Positions 17,014-26,246 of a stretch of 64,000 nucleotides of DNA are shown one piece after another; within the stretch, counting starts at the first letter, position 1; every line of letters begins with the position of its first letter. The stretch is taken from the NCBI RefSeq assembly GCF_041200145.1, contig NZ_CP165734.1, positions 3,224,001 to 3,288,000 of the forward strand, read 5' to 3'. The position numbers and the translations under genes are program-made. Origin of the DNA: Bradyrhizobium sp. LLZ17. Its GTDB lineage: Bacteria > Pseudomonadota > Alphaproteobacteria > Rhizobiales > Xanthobacteraceae. The notes beneath the pieces were generated by a model, which worked only from the letters and a program-made list of their open reading frames with translations, was not told the DNA's origin and did not search any database.

Positions 17014-19431
17014 ATGCTTCAAACTCGAATTCCAAATCCTCATGCCTCGACGCAAGTCCAAGGCAACGACACGGCGTCGTTTGAGCACACCGTTTCTGTA
17101 GCCCTAGGTCTGATCAGTCGGCAATACCCGGTGATGATCATCACGGTGCTGCTCTGCCTTGCCATGGCGGGCGTCTACTTGGCGACCGCGCCAAAGCGCT
17201 TCACGGGGACCGCTGTCCTTCTGATGGACAGCCGCAAAATGCAGGGGCTGCAAACGCAAGTCGGAGCAGCAGGAGACAATCCGATCGACACGGCGATGGT
17301 CGACAGCCAGGTCGAAGTTCTGAAATCCGAGACCATTGCGTCGTCGGTCATCAAGGACTTGCGGCTCTTAGATTCTCCAGTATTTATGCGCGAGGATGCG
17401 GGTTTTTTAAGCGGAGTGACGCAGCTCTTCGCAAGCTTCTTCCCGGAAGAGAAACCCTCCGATGACGGTCTCATGCGAACGGCCATCGGACGCATTGTGA
17501 GCGGGCTGACCATCAAGCGCGTCGCCCAAAGCTACGTCATCGAAATATCATATCAATCGCTCTCCCCTGATCTGGCGGCACAGATCGCAAACGCGGTCGC
17601 AGAGAATTACATTACCGACTCCCTTGAATCGAAATACCAGGCCTCGCGCCGCGCCGCGGTTTGGCTCCAGGATCGCCTGAAAGAGCTTCGCGCCCAGGCT
17701 TCCTCCGCCGAACGCGCGGTGGCCGATTACAAAGCCAAGAACAATATCGTGGATGCCGGCGGTCGCCTGCTGACTGAGCAGCAACTCGCCGAGATCAACA
17801 GCGCTCTAACCGAGGCCCGCGGAAAGCGGGCGGAGGCGGAGGCCAAGCTGCAGCGGATCACTGCAATTCTCAATGCTGACGAGAGCGACTCTCAGGTCAT
17901 TTTGAATGATTTGGCGACCGTCAATGACTCAATGGCCAATCCGGTCATTACGAAACTGCGCGGGACTTATCTTGATTACGCAGCCAAGGCGTCGGACTGG
18001 TCCAATCGATATGGCCCAACCCACCTTGCTGTGGTGAATTTGCGCAATCAGATGCGCGAGATCCGGCATTCCATTCTGGATGAGCTTCGCCGGACCGCTG
18101 AGGCCTACAAGAGCGACCTTGCGATCGCCAACGCTCGCGAGGTAGCGGGCCAAAAGAGCCTCAACGATACAATCGCCGTATCAAATGATACGAGCCAGGC
18201 GCAGATCGTGTTGAGGGATTTGGAAAGCAACGCGCAAAGTGCCCGCGCCTTGTCGGATAATTTCCTGCAGCTCTACATGGTCTCGGTGCAGCAGCAATCC
18301 TTTCCGATTACGGAAGCGAGGGTCATCACCCAGGCGAATGCATCATCTTCGTCGAAGACCTCCCCCAAGACGGCCTTGGTTCTCTTGGCAGGTATCGTCG
18401 GTGGCGGCATTCTCGCGGGTCTGGTGGCGATCTTCCTTGAAATGCTCGACCGCGTCTTCCGGACCGTCCATCAGGTTGAAAGGCTGCTCCAAACCAATTG
18501 TCTTGCCTCTGTCCCGATCGTCAGTTTCGAAGCAGGCCAGGCCCCAAAGGGCTCGCTGAGCCGCCTCAAGGGATGGTTGCCGTTCCCGAGCGATTGGATG
18601 CCGACTTCGCGGCCACGCTCTGGTCCGACCACTGCTGCCGGTCAGCCGAGCCGGGCCATGGAGGAGGCGGGAGCGAATCATATGGCCCGCCCGCGAGACC
18701 GGCAGCTTATGATCGACGACAGCGTTGGGCGCTTCGCGATCAATTCGCCATTTTCGCGGTTTGCGGAAGCGTTTCGTTCGATCAAATTGGCGACCGATCT
18801 GAGCAACTATGGCTCACCTCATAAAGTCGTCGCGATCACTTCGGCTCTTCCTAACGAAGGGAAATCAACGGTGAGCGAGGCTTTGGCTCAAACCACTGCG
18901 CAGAGCGGATTGCGCACCCTTCTCATTGATGGCGACATCCGCAATCCAAGTCTAACCCATCGTCTTGGTCGTTCGGCAGACGTTGGCCTCATCGAGGTCG
19001 TGTTCGGGAAAGTAGACTTAAAGGACGCGCTCTGGGTCGATCCGCAGACCAATCTGCACTTCCTCCCCTGCGTGGTAACCTCACGGTTCTCGAACTCGAG
19101 CGACATCTTGGCCTCCGCGCAGATGCAAAAGTTCTTTCAGGATATGCGCGAGCAATATGACCGCATCATCCTGGACCTCAGTCCCTTGGCGCCGGTTATC
19201 GACGTGCGCGCGACAGGCACGTTGGCCGACTCGTACATTTTGGTTATTGAATGGGCGAAATCGAAGGTCGACGTCGTCGAGCGTGTTATGCAAGAAACGC
19301 CAATGGTTCGTGAGCGCCTTATGGGCGCGGTTCTCAACAAGGTGAACGTCGCTGCGATGAGCCGTTACGATACGCATAGCGGAGGTTATTACCGCAACCG
19401 ATATTACTCGCGATACGGATACGTGGACTAA
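17014..19431 (+). CDS. ExoP-type polysaccharide co-polymerase / BY-kinase
   Basis: The 805-residue protein has an N-terminal Wzz domain bounded by membrane helices at ~39-57 and ~450-475, a long periplasmic coiled region between them (AERAVADYKAKNNIVDAGG), and a cytoplasmic bacterial tyrosine kinase domain. The kinase shows Walker A SALPNEGKST near 610, Walker A' LLIDGDIRNPS and Walker B RIILDLSPL. The C-terminus carries a tyrosine cluster (YYRNRYYSRYGY), the usual autophosphorylation tail. Such proteins set EPS chain length and gate export with Wza and Wzy. It is the central assembly protein of this locus. Confidence 0.92.
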   Translation: MLQTRIPNPHASTQVQGNDTASFEHTVSVALGLISRQYPVMIITVLLCLAMAGVYLATAPKRFTGTAVLLMDSRKMQGLQTQVGAAGDNPIDTAMVDSQVEVLKSETIASSVIKDLRLLDSPVFMREDAGFLSGVTQLFASFFPEEKPSDDGLMRTAIGRIVSGLTIKRVAQSYVIEISYQSLSPDLAAQIANAVAENYITDSLESKYQASRRAAVWLQDRLKELRAQASSAERAVADYKAKNNIVDAGGRLLTEQQLAEINSALTEARGKRAEAEAKLQRITAILNADESDSQVILNDLATVNDSMANPVITKLRGTYLDYAAKASDWSNRYGPTHLAVVNLRNQMREIRHSILDELRRTAEAYKSDLAIANAREVAGQKSLNDTIAVSNDTSQAQIVLRDLESNAQSARALSDNFLQLYMVSVQQQSFPITEARVITQANASSSSKTSPKTALVLLAGIVGGGILAGLVAIFLEMLDRVFRTVHQVERLLQTNCLASVPIVSFEAGQAPKGSLSRLKGWLPFPSDWMPTSRPRSGPTTAAGQPSRAMEEAGANHMARPRDRQLMIDDSVGRFAINSPFSRFAEAFRSIKLATDLSNYGSPHKVVAITSALPNEGKSTVSEALAQTTAQSGLRTLLIDGDIRNPSLTHRLGRSADVGLIEVVFGKVDLKDALWVDPQTNLHFLPCVVTSRFSNSSDILASAQMQKFFQDMREQYDRIILDLSPLAPVIDVRATGTLADSYILVIEWAKSKVDVVERVMQETPMVRERLMGAVLNKVNVAAMSRYDTHSGGYYRNRYYSRYGYVD

Positions 19432-19441
19432 CCGGCAGCGG

Positions 19442-20185
19442 ATGGCCAATGCCGTTGGCAGATCAATCCTCGTACTGATCGCCCTCTTTTCGGCAGGTTG
19501 GGCTGTGCTGTTTTTTTTTAGTCCAACTCAGGACGTGCAGCTGGACAATATCGCCAGCGCGGTTCTCTCTGGGACCGTGTTTAGGCGTAATCCAATTGCC
19601 GAAACTGCGTTGGCTGCAGCCGAGAATCGAGCAACCTGTAACTCTCGGGAAATCAGAGCGGCCGCGATTATCCGTCTGCGTCTCTATGAGTTGGCCGTAA
19701 ACTCCCTTGATGTGCGCCTCGCGAATGAGCGCCTGAGCTCGCTTCGCTCGTCTATAAGAAAAGCCCTAAGCTGTGTCCCGACCGACGGGCTCTTATGGTT
19801 CATCGAGTATTGGAGCGCGATCAATCAGGGCGGCCAGGTCAGCGAGCATCTCGACGAATTGCGGATGTCGTATCGCCTTGCACCCTATGAGGGTTGGATT
19901 GCTTTGCGCAGCCCATACGTGCTGGCGATCTATGACGTGCTTCCAGCTGACCTGCAGGAAAGCGCCCGCAAGGAATTTGTAGCCATGGTCCGAACCGGTT
20001 TGATTGGCGACGCGGTCAAGGTGCTGAAAGGAGCTGGATGGAGACACCACGATTTACTCTTGGCCGGCCTTGCGACAGTAAGACTGGATTTTCGCCTTCA
20101 ATTGGACCGCGCACTGAGGGGTGAAGGGCTGATCGCCGATATTCCGGGCGTGGAGCCCCGCGAGTTCAGGCCGTGGCGATACTAG
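19442..20185 (+). CDS. Membrane-anchored hypothetical protein
   Basis: The 247-residue protein has one N-terminal membrane helix (~8-28) and a helical body with four cysteines. RKALSCVPTDGLLWF and LAPYEGWIALRSPYV resemble TPR-like packing. It starts ten bases after the ExoP stop and so is likely in the same transcript. It is a clear relative of the protein at 29133-29795 (shared ALS-x-x-P-x-D-x-x-LW, LAP and RLA-like blocks). A decayed copy of its C-terminus lies just downstream at 20296-20400. Function is unknown; EPS assembly is suggested by position. Confidence 0.65.
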   Translation: MANAVGRSILVLIALFSAGWAVLFFFSPTQDVQLDNIASAVLSGTVFRRNPIAETALAAAENRATCNSREIRAAAIIRLRLYELAVNSLDVRLANERLSSLRSSIRKALSCVPTDGLLWFIEYWSAINQGGQVSEHLDELRMSYRLAPYEGWIALRSPYVLAIYDVLPADLQESARKEFVAMVRTGLIGDAVKVLKGAGWRHHDLLLAGLATVRLDFRLQLDRALRGEGLIADIPGVEPREFRPWRY

Positions 20186-20295
20186 CGGCTTTCGAAACAA
20201 CCCTGATTTATGCTGGTTTTGGGGCGCCAATGAAAGTGGGCCACTTCGTCAACTAGTGCGGCTAATGTCAAATTTGGACGGAACGTTGCAGGTCT

Positions 20296-20400
20296 TTCGG
20301 TCTTTGCACCTTGCGAATAGATTCTCAGTTGCAATTGGAACGCGCGTTGCGTTCTGAAAGCTTAACCGTCGAGTTCCTGGTGTGGAGACCCCAGAATTCT
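20296..20400 (+). pseudogene. Decayed copy of the 3' end of the 19442 gene
   Basis: The frame from 20296 reads FGLCTLRIDSQLQLERALRS, matching LAGLATVRLDFRLQLDRALRG near the C-terminus of the preceding protein; the nucleotide alignment continues to about 20400 with many substitutions. There is no start codon and the frame ends at TGA 20449. This looks like the remains of a tandem duplicate. It accounts for part of the 328-base gap 20186-20513, where I see no other gene. Confidence 0.6.
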
Positions 20401-20513
20401 GACCTTGGCGCTAAGGTGTCGCCGTTTGCGTCCTGCATCTGGATCGAATGACGCTGCACAGCTGGAAATGAAAGAGCTTGCCGGCACGTGAGCTCAACTA
20501 GAGCGGGGTTCGG

Positions 20514-21833
20514 ATGAGTAAGTTATGTTTCTTAACGCTTATTACGGCGGTCCTCTTCAGCTGCGCTTTTCCTGGTTACCTTCAAACGTCCCCCGCACCG
20601 GGAACAAACGAGAGCATGGGGCGACGGGGCGCATTGGATGGAGTTTGGCTCTGGACGTTGCCTGACGCGCCGAACGGACTGAAACCTACCCAGAGCTGGC
20701 ATGCGACCGGCTCGTCCCCGACGGGCGACATCTACGTAGGAGGGATGGACCACCAGACGAACTCGGCCCTTTACCGGTTCGACTGGCAAACCGGAGCGCT
20801 GCGGCTCGTTGGCGATGCCCGTTCCGCATCGGAAGCAGCGAATAACTGGCAGCCCGGCGAGACCGCTCAGAAGTTTCACACCCGCCCGCTCTGGCACAAC
20901 GGCAAAATCTATGTTGCCACTATGAACCGCTCAACTCTCGACGACGGGTACCTCAACGAGCGAGGCTTTCACTGGTACGCCTACGATCCGGCGCAGAACA
21001 GATTCGACGATCTGAGCGCGTCCGAACCTGGTGGCACAGCCGTCGATCACGGCAACGTTGTTACGCTTGCCTCTGATCCTCAGCGAAACGTGATTTATGC
21101 CGCAGGCGTGCCAACCGGCGAGATATTCCGCTACGACGTGTCTAGCGGCCGAACAACCCGTTTGGGCAGGCCGGCTACCTATGATCAGCATTTCGTCTAT
21201 TCCGGTCGGGTCATGTGGGTAGATAACCGGGGCCGTCTTTATTTCACGGCAAGCGCCCCGGAAAGCCCCTCAGTTTTCGGGCATATCTTCTACTACGATC
21301 CCGAAACCGGTTTCGGCGAGCGCAGGGATTGGCCCCTCGAGATCACGCAGGCGCTCGAGATGGGGCAATGCCTCGACAACAAAAAGCGATGCTTCTTCGC
21401 GGACGACAAGGGTCACATTTACCGGTTCGACGACGATGGTCCGTCCTGGTCGTATCTGGGGCAGCTCGATCCTCAACAACGAGCCTATATTTGGTTGTTC
21501 AATGTCGCGCCTGATGGAAACACGGCTTATATCGGCACAAGTTTTCAATCAGATGGCAAAGAAGGCGCTCTGTTTGCGTTTGACCTGCGCACCGGGACCA
21601 CCAAAACCCTATGCAATTTCCCCGACCTGGACCCCTCTCTTAAGAGCCTGAACGCGCATACAGGATACGATGCATGGGATCCTCAAGGACGCTTCTATTT
21701 CGCAAGCTTCGATGGAAGCTCCCATGCGCACGTGATCGTTACGCGCCTAGACATTCGTCGGCTGGAAGCGGCGGCCGGGATACCGAGCTACATTGAGCAA
21801 GACCGCAGTCCGGCGTTTCCCGAAGCACGTTAG
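20514..21833 (+). CDS. Secreted beta-propeller-like protein
   Basis: The protein is 439 residues with a short signal sequence (hydrophobic ~5-20; a Cys at ~17 could be a lipobox). The body is a run of beta-strand repeats with Y/F-x-x-D and G-x-I-Y motifs (GDIYVGGMD, NALYRFDWQTG, GKIYVATMN, GHIFYYDPETG, GHIYRFDDDG), typical of a YncE/SMP-30-like propeller. No catalytic set is visible. It is convergent with the export lipoprotein gene. A periplasmic sugar-binding, lyase-like or scaffold role is possible but unsupported. Confidence 0.65.
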   Translation: MSKLCFLTLITAVLFSCAFPGYLQTSPAPGTNESMGRRGALDGVWLWTLPDAPNGLKPTQSWHATGSSPTGDIYVGGMDHQTNSALYRFDWQTGALRLVGDARSASEAANNWQPGETAQKFHTRPLWHNGKIYVATMNRSTLDDGYLNERGFHWYAYDPAQNRFDDLSASEPGGTAVDHGNVVTLASDPQRNVIYAAGVPTGEIFRYDVSSGRTTRLGRPATYDQHFVYSGRVMWVDNRGRLYFTASAPESPSVFGHIFYYDPETGFGERRDWPLEITQALEMGQCLDNKKRCFFADDKGHIYRFDDDGPSWSYLGQLDPQQRAYIWLFNVAPDGNTAYIGTSFQSDGKEGALFAFDLRTGTTKTLCNFPDLDPSLKSLNAHTGYDAWDPQGRFYFASFDGSSHAHVIVTRLDIRRLEAAAGIPSYIEQDRSPAFPEAR

Positions 21834-22050
21834 ACTGGACGAGGCTTCTGGGTCGTCACGCGGACCGCCCGCCTTCTATTGCCGCAGATCGATCCGCGGG
21901 ATTTGCGCGTCCTTTAAGTTACCTACACGATCGCAAGTAACCTTAGAAGGACACGCACTCGGGTGGAAAAGCCGGCGGCCGCGCGTCACGCGTGATCGGA
22001 CCTGCCGAGTTGGCGACCGCAGCAGGATCGCCTGCGGCATCCGTCGAAAT

Positions 22051-22073
22051 CGCCACGTACATAGTACGTGGCG
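22051..22073. terminator. Perfect 10-bp hairpin between convergent genes
   Basis: CGCCACGTAC, three bases, then GTACGTGGCG. It lies 10 bases past the stop of the minus-strand export lipoprotein gene and 218 bases past the plus-strand propeller gene. It could end or protect either transcript; there is no strong T run on either side, so intrinsic termination is only moderately supported. Confidence 0.4.
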
Positions 22074-22082
22074 AGGCGTTCG

Positions 22083-23267
22083 CTATTGTCTCGAAGTGAT
22101 CTTGAGGATCTGCGCGTTGTTCGCCGTGACAATCGTATCGTTGGCCGTCGCGATCACGACACGAACGAACTGCAGGAATTTGGCCGTATCAACCGTCGCC
22201 GCGTTGGCCGCGAACAGCACGTCCTTGTCCCGCATGTCAAATTTGGTCGCAAGGAAGTAGGCGGCCGGATCCCTGAAGTCGGCGTTGTAGACGATCGGCA
22301 CCGTGGGGCCGACGAACTTGGAACAATCCACGCCCAGCCGTTCCGCGAGCTCTCGCGGCTCCCGGCGGTAAACGTAGACACCACTGGGCTCGGCTTGGGC
22401 GTCCAGCAGGCCTCCGGCCTTGGCCATGGCCTGTGCCATGTTGATTTTCCACATATCGAACGGAAATTGCCCCTGCGCGCCCGACGCGCCAAAGGCCAGG
22501 AAGATCTGCGGCTCGCGATAGACATAGATCGTATCGCCAGGATGCACCCAGATGTTGTTCATAGGGGTGTAAACCAAGGCCCCAAAGGGAACCGTGGCGC
22601 GCTTGCCGTGACGCTCAAGCGTCACCCAGGTTTCCCAACCCTGCCCCTTTGGACCACCGGCCCGGGAGATGACGTCCAGGATGCGCTCGCCCGCCGCGTT
22701 GGCGGTCAGTCGCGTCGGCGAATTGACCTCACCGAGGACACTGATGAGCGACGTATTTTGCGTGATCAGCGACACCACCACCTGCGGTTCGATGGCACGA
22801 TTGCCGATTGCCTTGACGATGTCCTGCTGAATTTCACTGGGCGTCCGGCCATTCGCCTTGATCGCCCCCGCATACGGAACGGTGATGAATCCAGCCGAAT
22901 CGACATTTTGGTTCGGCAGCGAAACAAAGTTACCCGGGCGAACGCCAGCCTCGGCCGGGATGAACAGACCGCCGGCGGCGGCTTCGAAGATGGACACCGC
23001 TACGACGTCGCCAATGCCAAATTTGATGGATGGCGGCGGGCGATTGTCCGGGAAAGATCCAGCAATGGCGCCAGGACCGTACTCCCTGACGATATCGACG
23101 ACCGTGGGAGTGAGCTTCACCAGCCCATATTCCGGGCCATTGACCGTATGCTCGCTCTTGATGACGTGGTCCTCAGGACCCGACATCGGCATGATTGAGC
23201 ACCCCGCCGAACTGAGCAGAACAGCCGCAAGTACACTCAGCAGGACGAACGCCCGTTTCAAAACCAC
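22083..23267 (-). CDS. Wza/ExoF-type polysaccharide export lipoprotein
   Basis: The protein carries a lipoprotein signal peptide ending LLSSAGC (acylated Cys), then the polysaccharide-export domain (IKFGIGDVVAVSIFEA, VDSAGFITVPYAGAIKANGRT) and SLBB-type repeats (ISVLGEVNSPTRLTANAAGERILDVISRAGG). It should form the outer-membrane channel with the ExoP-like protein. The frame is open to 23321; I prefer GTG 23267, or TTG 23261, because a GGGGG/GGGTGG stretch sits just upstream and the signal peptide then has normal length. It follows the sugar-phosphate transferase gene on the same strand, 146 bases away. Confidence 0.9.
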   Translation of the reverse strand: MVLKRAFVLLSVLAAVLLSSAGCSIMPMSGPEDHVIKSEHTVNGPEYGLVKLTPTVVDIVREYGPGAIAGSFPDNRPPPSIKFGIGDVVAVSIFEAAAGGLFIPAEAGVRPGNFVSLPNQNVDSAGFITVPYAGAIKANGRTPSEIQQDIVKAIGNRAIEPQVVVSLITQNTSLISVLGEVNSPTRLTANAAGERILDVISRAGGPKGQGWETWVTLERHGKRATVPFGALVYTPMNNIWVHPGDTIYVYREPQIFLAFGASGAQGQFPFDMWKINMAQAMAKAGGLLDAQAEPSGVYVYRREPRELAERLGVDCSKFVGPTVPIVYNADFRDPAAYFLATKFDMRDKDVLFAANAATVDTAKFLQFVRVVIATANDTIVTANNAQILKITSRQ

Positions 23268-23413
23268 CCAAACCCCCAATTTATCAGCCCGCAAACTCAG
23301 CGAATTCCCCAAGCGAGTCAACGAACAGCGGCCCCGAAACCCCGGTCGGGACGACGATAACCTGAAGATGTTGCATCACGGTTACAGGAGGCGGAGGTCG
23401 CCCGACGAACAAC

Positions 23414-24937
23414 TCAATACACATTCCGGCGGTTTGTCAGTTCCAAGCACGTGAGCAGTAGGATTTTAAGATCAAGCGCGAGGTTCCAGTTGTTAATATA
23501 CCAGAGGTCGCAATCGATCCGTCCCTTCATTTGCTCCACGCGGGCGGTCTCGCCTCGATAGCCCTTGACCTGGGCCCAGCCGGTAATCCCCGGTTTGACA
23601 TGGTGCCGGAACGCATAATCCGACAGCAATCTGCCATAGTGGCTGTCATGCACCAGCGCATGTGGCCTGGGCCCGACCAGCGACATGTCTCCCTTTAGAA
23701 CGTTAAGGAGTTGGGGAACCTCGTCGATGCTGCTTCGACGGAGGAGCCGTCCGACCCTGGTGACCCGCGGATCGAACCGCTTGGCCTGGACCACCGTAGC
23801 CCCATCCTCCATGACGGTCATCGTCCTGAACTTGAAGATGGAAAACTCGTTGGCGTTGAAGCCGTTGCGCTTCTGCCGAAAGAACACCGGTCCAGGTGAG
23901 TCCAACTTGATGACGATCGCGCTCAGAAACATCAAGGGAGCGAATATGACCAGCCCGACCATGGCTCCGAAGATGTCGAGCAGGCGCTTGGAGGTCTGCT
24001 CCGCCCAGGACAGCGGTCCCCGCTGAATTTCCACCGAAAGCGAATTCTGCAATCTGAACGAGGGATTTCCCGCCAGCGCGCGGATTCGCCGGTCCGGCAG
24101 CAATCGAACCGGAAGCGGCGAAACCCTAAGCCCATCGCGGACGAGTTCGACTTTGCGGGTATCGCTCCAGGGAAATGCCAAAACGATTGCTTCGACCCCT
24201 CGCATGCGTGCGACCGCGATCGCGTGCTCCAGCGAGGCGGTCTCGCCCGCACTCATCGCAAACCCGCCTCCCCGTCCGGCCGGGAACGCCAGGCGCTCGA
24301 CTTCCGTAAAGCCAAACTTACCCAGCAATTCTTCGCAACCAAGCGCGGCCAGTTCCTCGCCTGTGCCCAGCAATACGGCCCGCTGGCCCCTGACCTGACC
24401 ATCGGCCACCGCACCGGCCACAATGCGCTTGGCAAACCTCCGACAACCCACCAGCAGAAGCGGCGCAAGCAGACTGAAGCAGATGACAGAGCCGCGAGAA
24501 TAGACGGCACCGCTCTTCATCAGGAAGGCCAACGATGTAAATAAAAGGATAACCAAGGTCCATTGCGCGAAGATCCGGCCCGAATCCCTTCGCTTCTTCG
24601 CAAGTGCGGCACGAAGATCATACAACCCAGTCGAGTAGCCAATCAGCACATAGAGCAATGCTGCAACGGGGCCAACTCCGAGCACTGGCTCAAGGTGATC
24701 CAGGCCGTTATTCGCAAAAACTTGGTAGAGTCCAGTCCCAACCACGCTCGCAAACAGGATCACCGCGGCGTCAAACGACGCGACCAGATGCGTAAGAGCG
24801 GAGTAAGGGATTTTGACGCCAACGCGGCGGGGCTGCAGATCTTCCACCACCGGAGCATTGTCGATTGGATCCTCCGGTGGCGCCGGCTCGTCCGGCGCCG
24901 TGTGATTGTCGGTCGAGACTGAGCTCTGAGGGAACAA
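23414..24937 (-). CDS. Undecaprenyl-phosphate sugar-1-phosphate transferase (WbaP/ExoY-like)
   Basis: This 507-residue polyprenyl glycosylphosphotransferase has an N-terminal polar tail, four hydrophobic helices (~50-165), a soluble middle domain, and a C-terminal bacterial sugar transferase domain from ~310: KRLLDIFGAMVGLVIFAPLM, FKFRTM, RVGRLLRRSSIDEVPQLLNV, SLVGPRPHA and KPGITGWAQV. It loads the first sugar on undecaprenyl phosphate and so starts EPS repeat-unit synthesis. The TTG start at 24937 is fixed by AAGGAGG five bases upstream. It heads a two-gene minus-strand unit with the export lipoprotein. Confidence 0.92.
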   Translation of the reverse strand: MFPQSSVSTDNHTAPDEPAPPEDPIDNAPVVEDLQPRRVGVKIPYSALTHLVASFDAAVILFASVVGTGLYQVFANNGLDHLEPVLGVGPVAALLYVLIGYSTGLYDLRAALAKKRRDSGRIFAQWTLVILLFTSLAFLMKSGAVYSRGSVICFSLLAPLLLVGCRRFAKRIVAGAVADGQVRGQRAVLLGTGEELAALGCEELLGKFGFTEVERLAFPAGRGGGFAMSAGETASLEHAIAVARMRGVEAIVLAFPWSDTRKVELVRDGLRVSPLPVRLLPDRRIRALAGNPSFRLQNSLSVEIQRGPLSWAEQTSKRLLDIFGAMVGLVIFAPLMFLSAIVIKLDSPGPVFFRQKRNGFNANEFSIFKFRTMTVMEDGATVVQAKRFDPRVTRVGRLLRRSSIDEVPQLLNVLKGDMSLVGPRPHALVHDSHYGRLLSDYAFRHHVKPGITGWAQVKGYRGETARVEQMKGRIDCDLWYINNWNLALDLKILLLTCLELTNRRNVY

Positions 24938-25014
24938 AATCGCCTCCTTGACAACGCCAACGCTTAATTAAACCTGGCCCAGCAGATCATCGGTTATACT
25001 GCATAGCAATAAAA

Positions 25015-25029
25015 TAATGCACTGCATTA
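25015..25029. promoter_or_regulatory. Palindrome in divergent EPS promoter region
   Basis: TAATGCA-C-TGCATTA, a perfect 7-bp inverted repeat around one base, lies in an AT-rich stretch between the sugar transferase gene (minus, start 24937) and the secreted-protein gene (plus, start 25114). Its position fits an operator for one or both. The regulator is unknown. Confidence 0.4.
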
Positions 25030-25113
25030 ATTCAAATTCGAATGGACCCTGCTAGTGCCAAAAAGGTGAGCAGCGAGTCAAGTCACGGTTTGCAACGTCA
25101 GTCCGAGTTTTCG

Positions 25114-25716
25114 ATGAAGAGTCTTCATTGCGTCCTCGCCGTCATCGCGCTGCTTTCGAGTCCCAACGCGCGATCGGAGCAGGCCAATTCCGCAACGCGG
25201 GGATGCGTCACCGGGGTGGGAGTTGCTCGGCAGCAAGAATGCGACAGCGCAGTCTCTAAACAGGTGGGCAGCGGCAGCAACATCATCCTACTCAGTGGGG
25301 GATGGCAGCTGGTCAAAACCAAGGACCCGTCAGGCGGACCGGATGCGGTCTCTATTATGCACGTTGCTGACGCAAAAAGGTCCGACATTGGGCTCGCGGG
25401 CCTGAGCCTCCAATGTGGCCGGCAAGGCATTGAAATCCTTCTGATCATTCTAGAGCGGATGTCGCGCGGCGAGCCGAAGGTCACCCTGACGTCAGGAAAC
25501 GGCCGAATTGCGGTGTTTGATGCATCCGTCGTGCAGGCAGGCCAAGCTCTGTTGTTGCCTGGCAATGCTGCGGAGTTCGCAAGCCGTGATTGGCAGCAGG
25601 CCGACGAGCTCTCTGTCGAAATTGAGGGAAAGTCCACTTCGATCCGCGGGACGGTCCCGATCGGCGGACTTGCTGGCGCTTACCGATTGCTAACCGAAAG
25701 CTGTCCTGTGCGATGA
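25114..25716 (+). CDS. Secreted hypothetical protein
   Basis: From ATG 25114 the protein is 200 residues with a signal peptide (hydrophobic ~4-15, cleavage near NARS/EQ). The mature part has a Cys near the start, a Cys in LSLQCG, and a final Cys in LTESCPVR. Alternating hydrophobic and polar residues (IILLSGGWQLVKT, DIGLAGLSLQCG) suggest a beta-rich domain. The open frame extends to 25042, but those residues look unnatural. Family not recognised; divergent from the EPS initiation gene. Confidence 0.55.
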   Translation: MKSLHCVLAVIALLSSPNARSEQANSATRGCVTGVGVARQQECDSAVSKQVGSGSNIILLSGGWQLVKTKDPSGGPDAVSIMHVADAKRSDIGLAGLSLQCGRQGIEILLIILERMSRGEPKVTLTSGNGRIAVFDASVVQAGQALLLPGNAAEFASRDWQQADELSVEIEGKSTSIRGTVPIGGLAGAYRLLTESCPVR

Positions 25717-25790
25717 GGAGTCGAGTTGTTCGGGAACCAGTTGATGGTTCGTTAGGAAAGTAGGTGGAATGGTGGCGCCGGAGAGACACA

Positions 25791-26105
25791 ATGACCCCGG
25801 TTGCCATCTTGCTATTTCTCGTCGGCGCGGTTCTGGCGTGGCGTTTTCGCGTGTGGATTCTGGTGCCGTTCAGCCTGATCGCGATCGTTGTCACGTTCGT
25901 GACCCAGCTATCGCTTGGTGCAGGACTAGCGGTCGCGTGCGGATATGGGATGCTGATGGGATTCGCCCCGCAAACCGGCTATGCCTTCGGCCTGTTGGCC
26001 CAAACCACGTTGCTGGCCCGCTATTCGCGGAAGCAACCGTTTTCTCGCAAGGCATCCGTAACCGCGCTCTACAGACGAATGTCAGCCGACAACTCCGGAC
26101 GCTAA
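25791..26105 (+). CDS. Small membrane protein
   Basis: The protein is 104 residues with three hydrophobic helices (~4-20, 25-45, 48-75) and a basic tail. ATG 25791 has GGAG seven bases upstream, which decides the start over the longer GTG frame at 25764. I do not recognise the family. A 7-bp hairpin (TTGCGTC, 4 bases, GACGCAA; 26120-26137) follows the stop and may mark the transcript end. It stands before the third Wzy-like gene. Confidence 0.55.
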   Translation: MTPVAILLFLVGAVLAWRFRVWILVPFSLIAIVVTFVTQLSLGAGLAVACGYGMLMGFAPQTGYAFGLLAQTTLLARYSRKQPFSRKASVTALYRRMSADNSGR

Positions 26106-26246
26106 GTGGCCTGCAGGTTTTGCGTCCGCAGACGCAACCGAGCCAGCAAAAAGGCGTTTGGCGGCGCTGGCGACGCATGCGATAGTAAATCAATCCGCGG
26201 ATCGTCGCCAGCTCGCCCTCCTCCCTCACCATTTTGAAGTCTTCAA

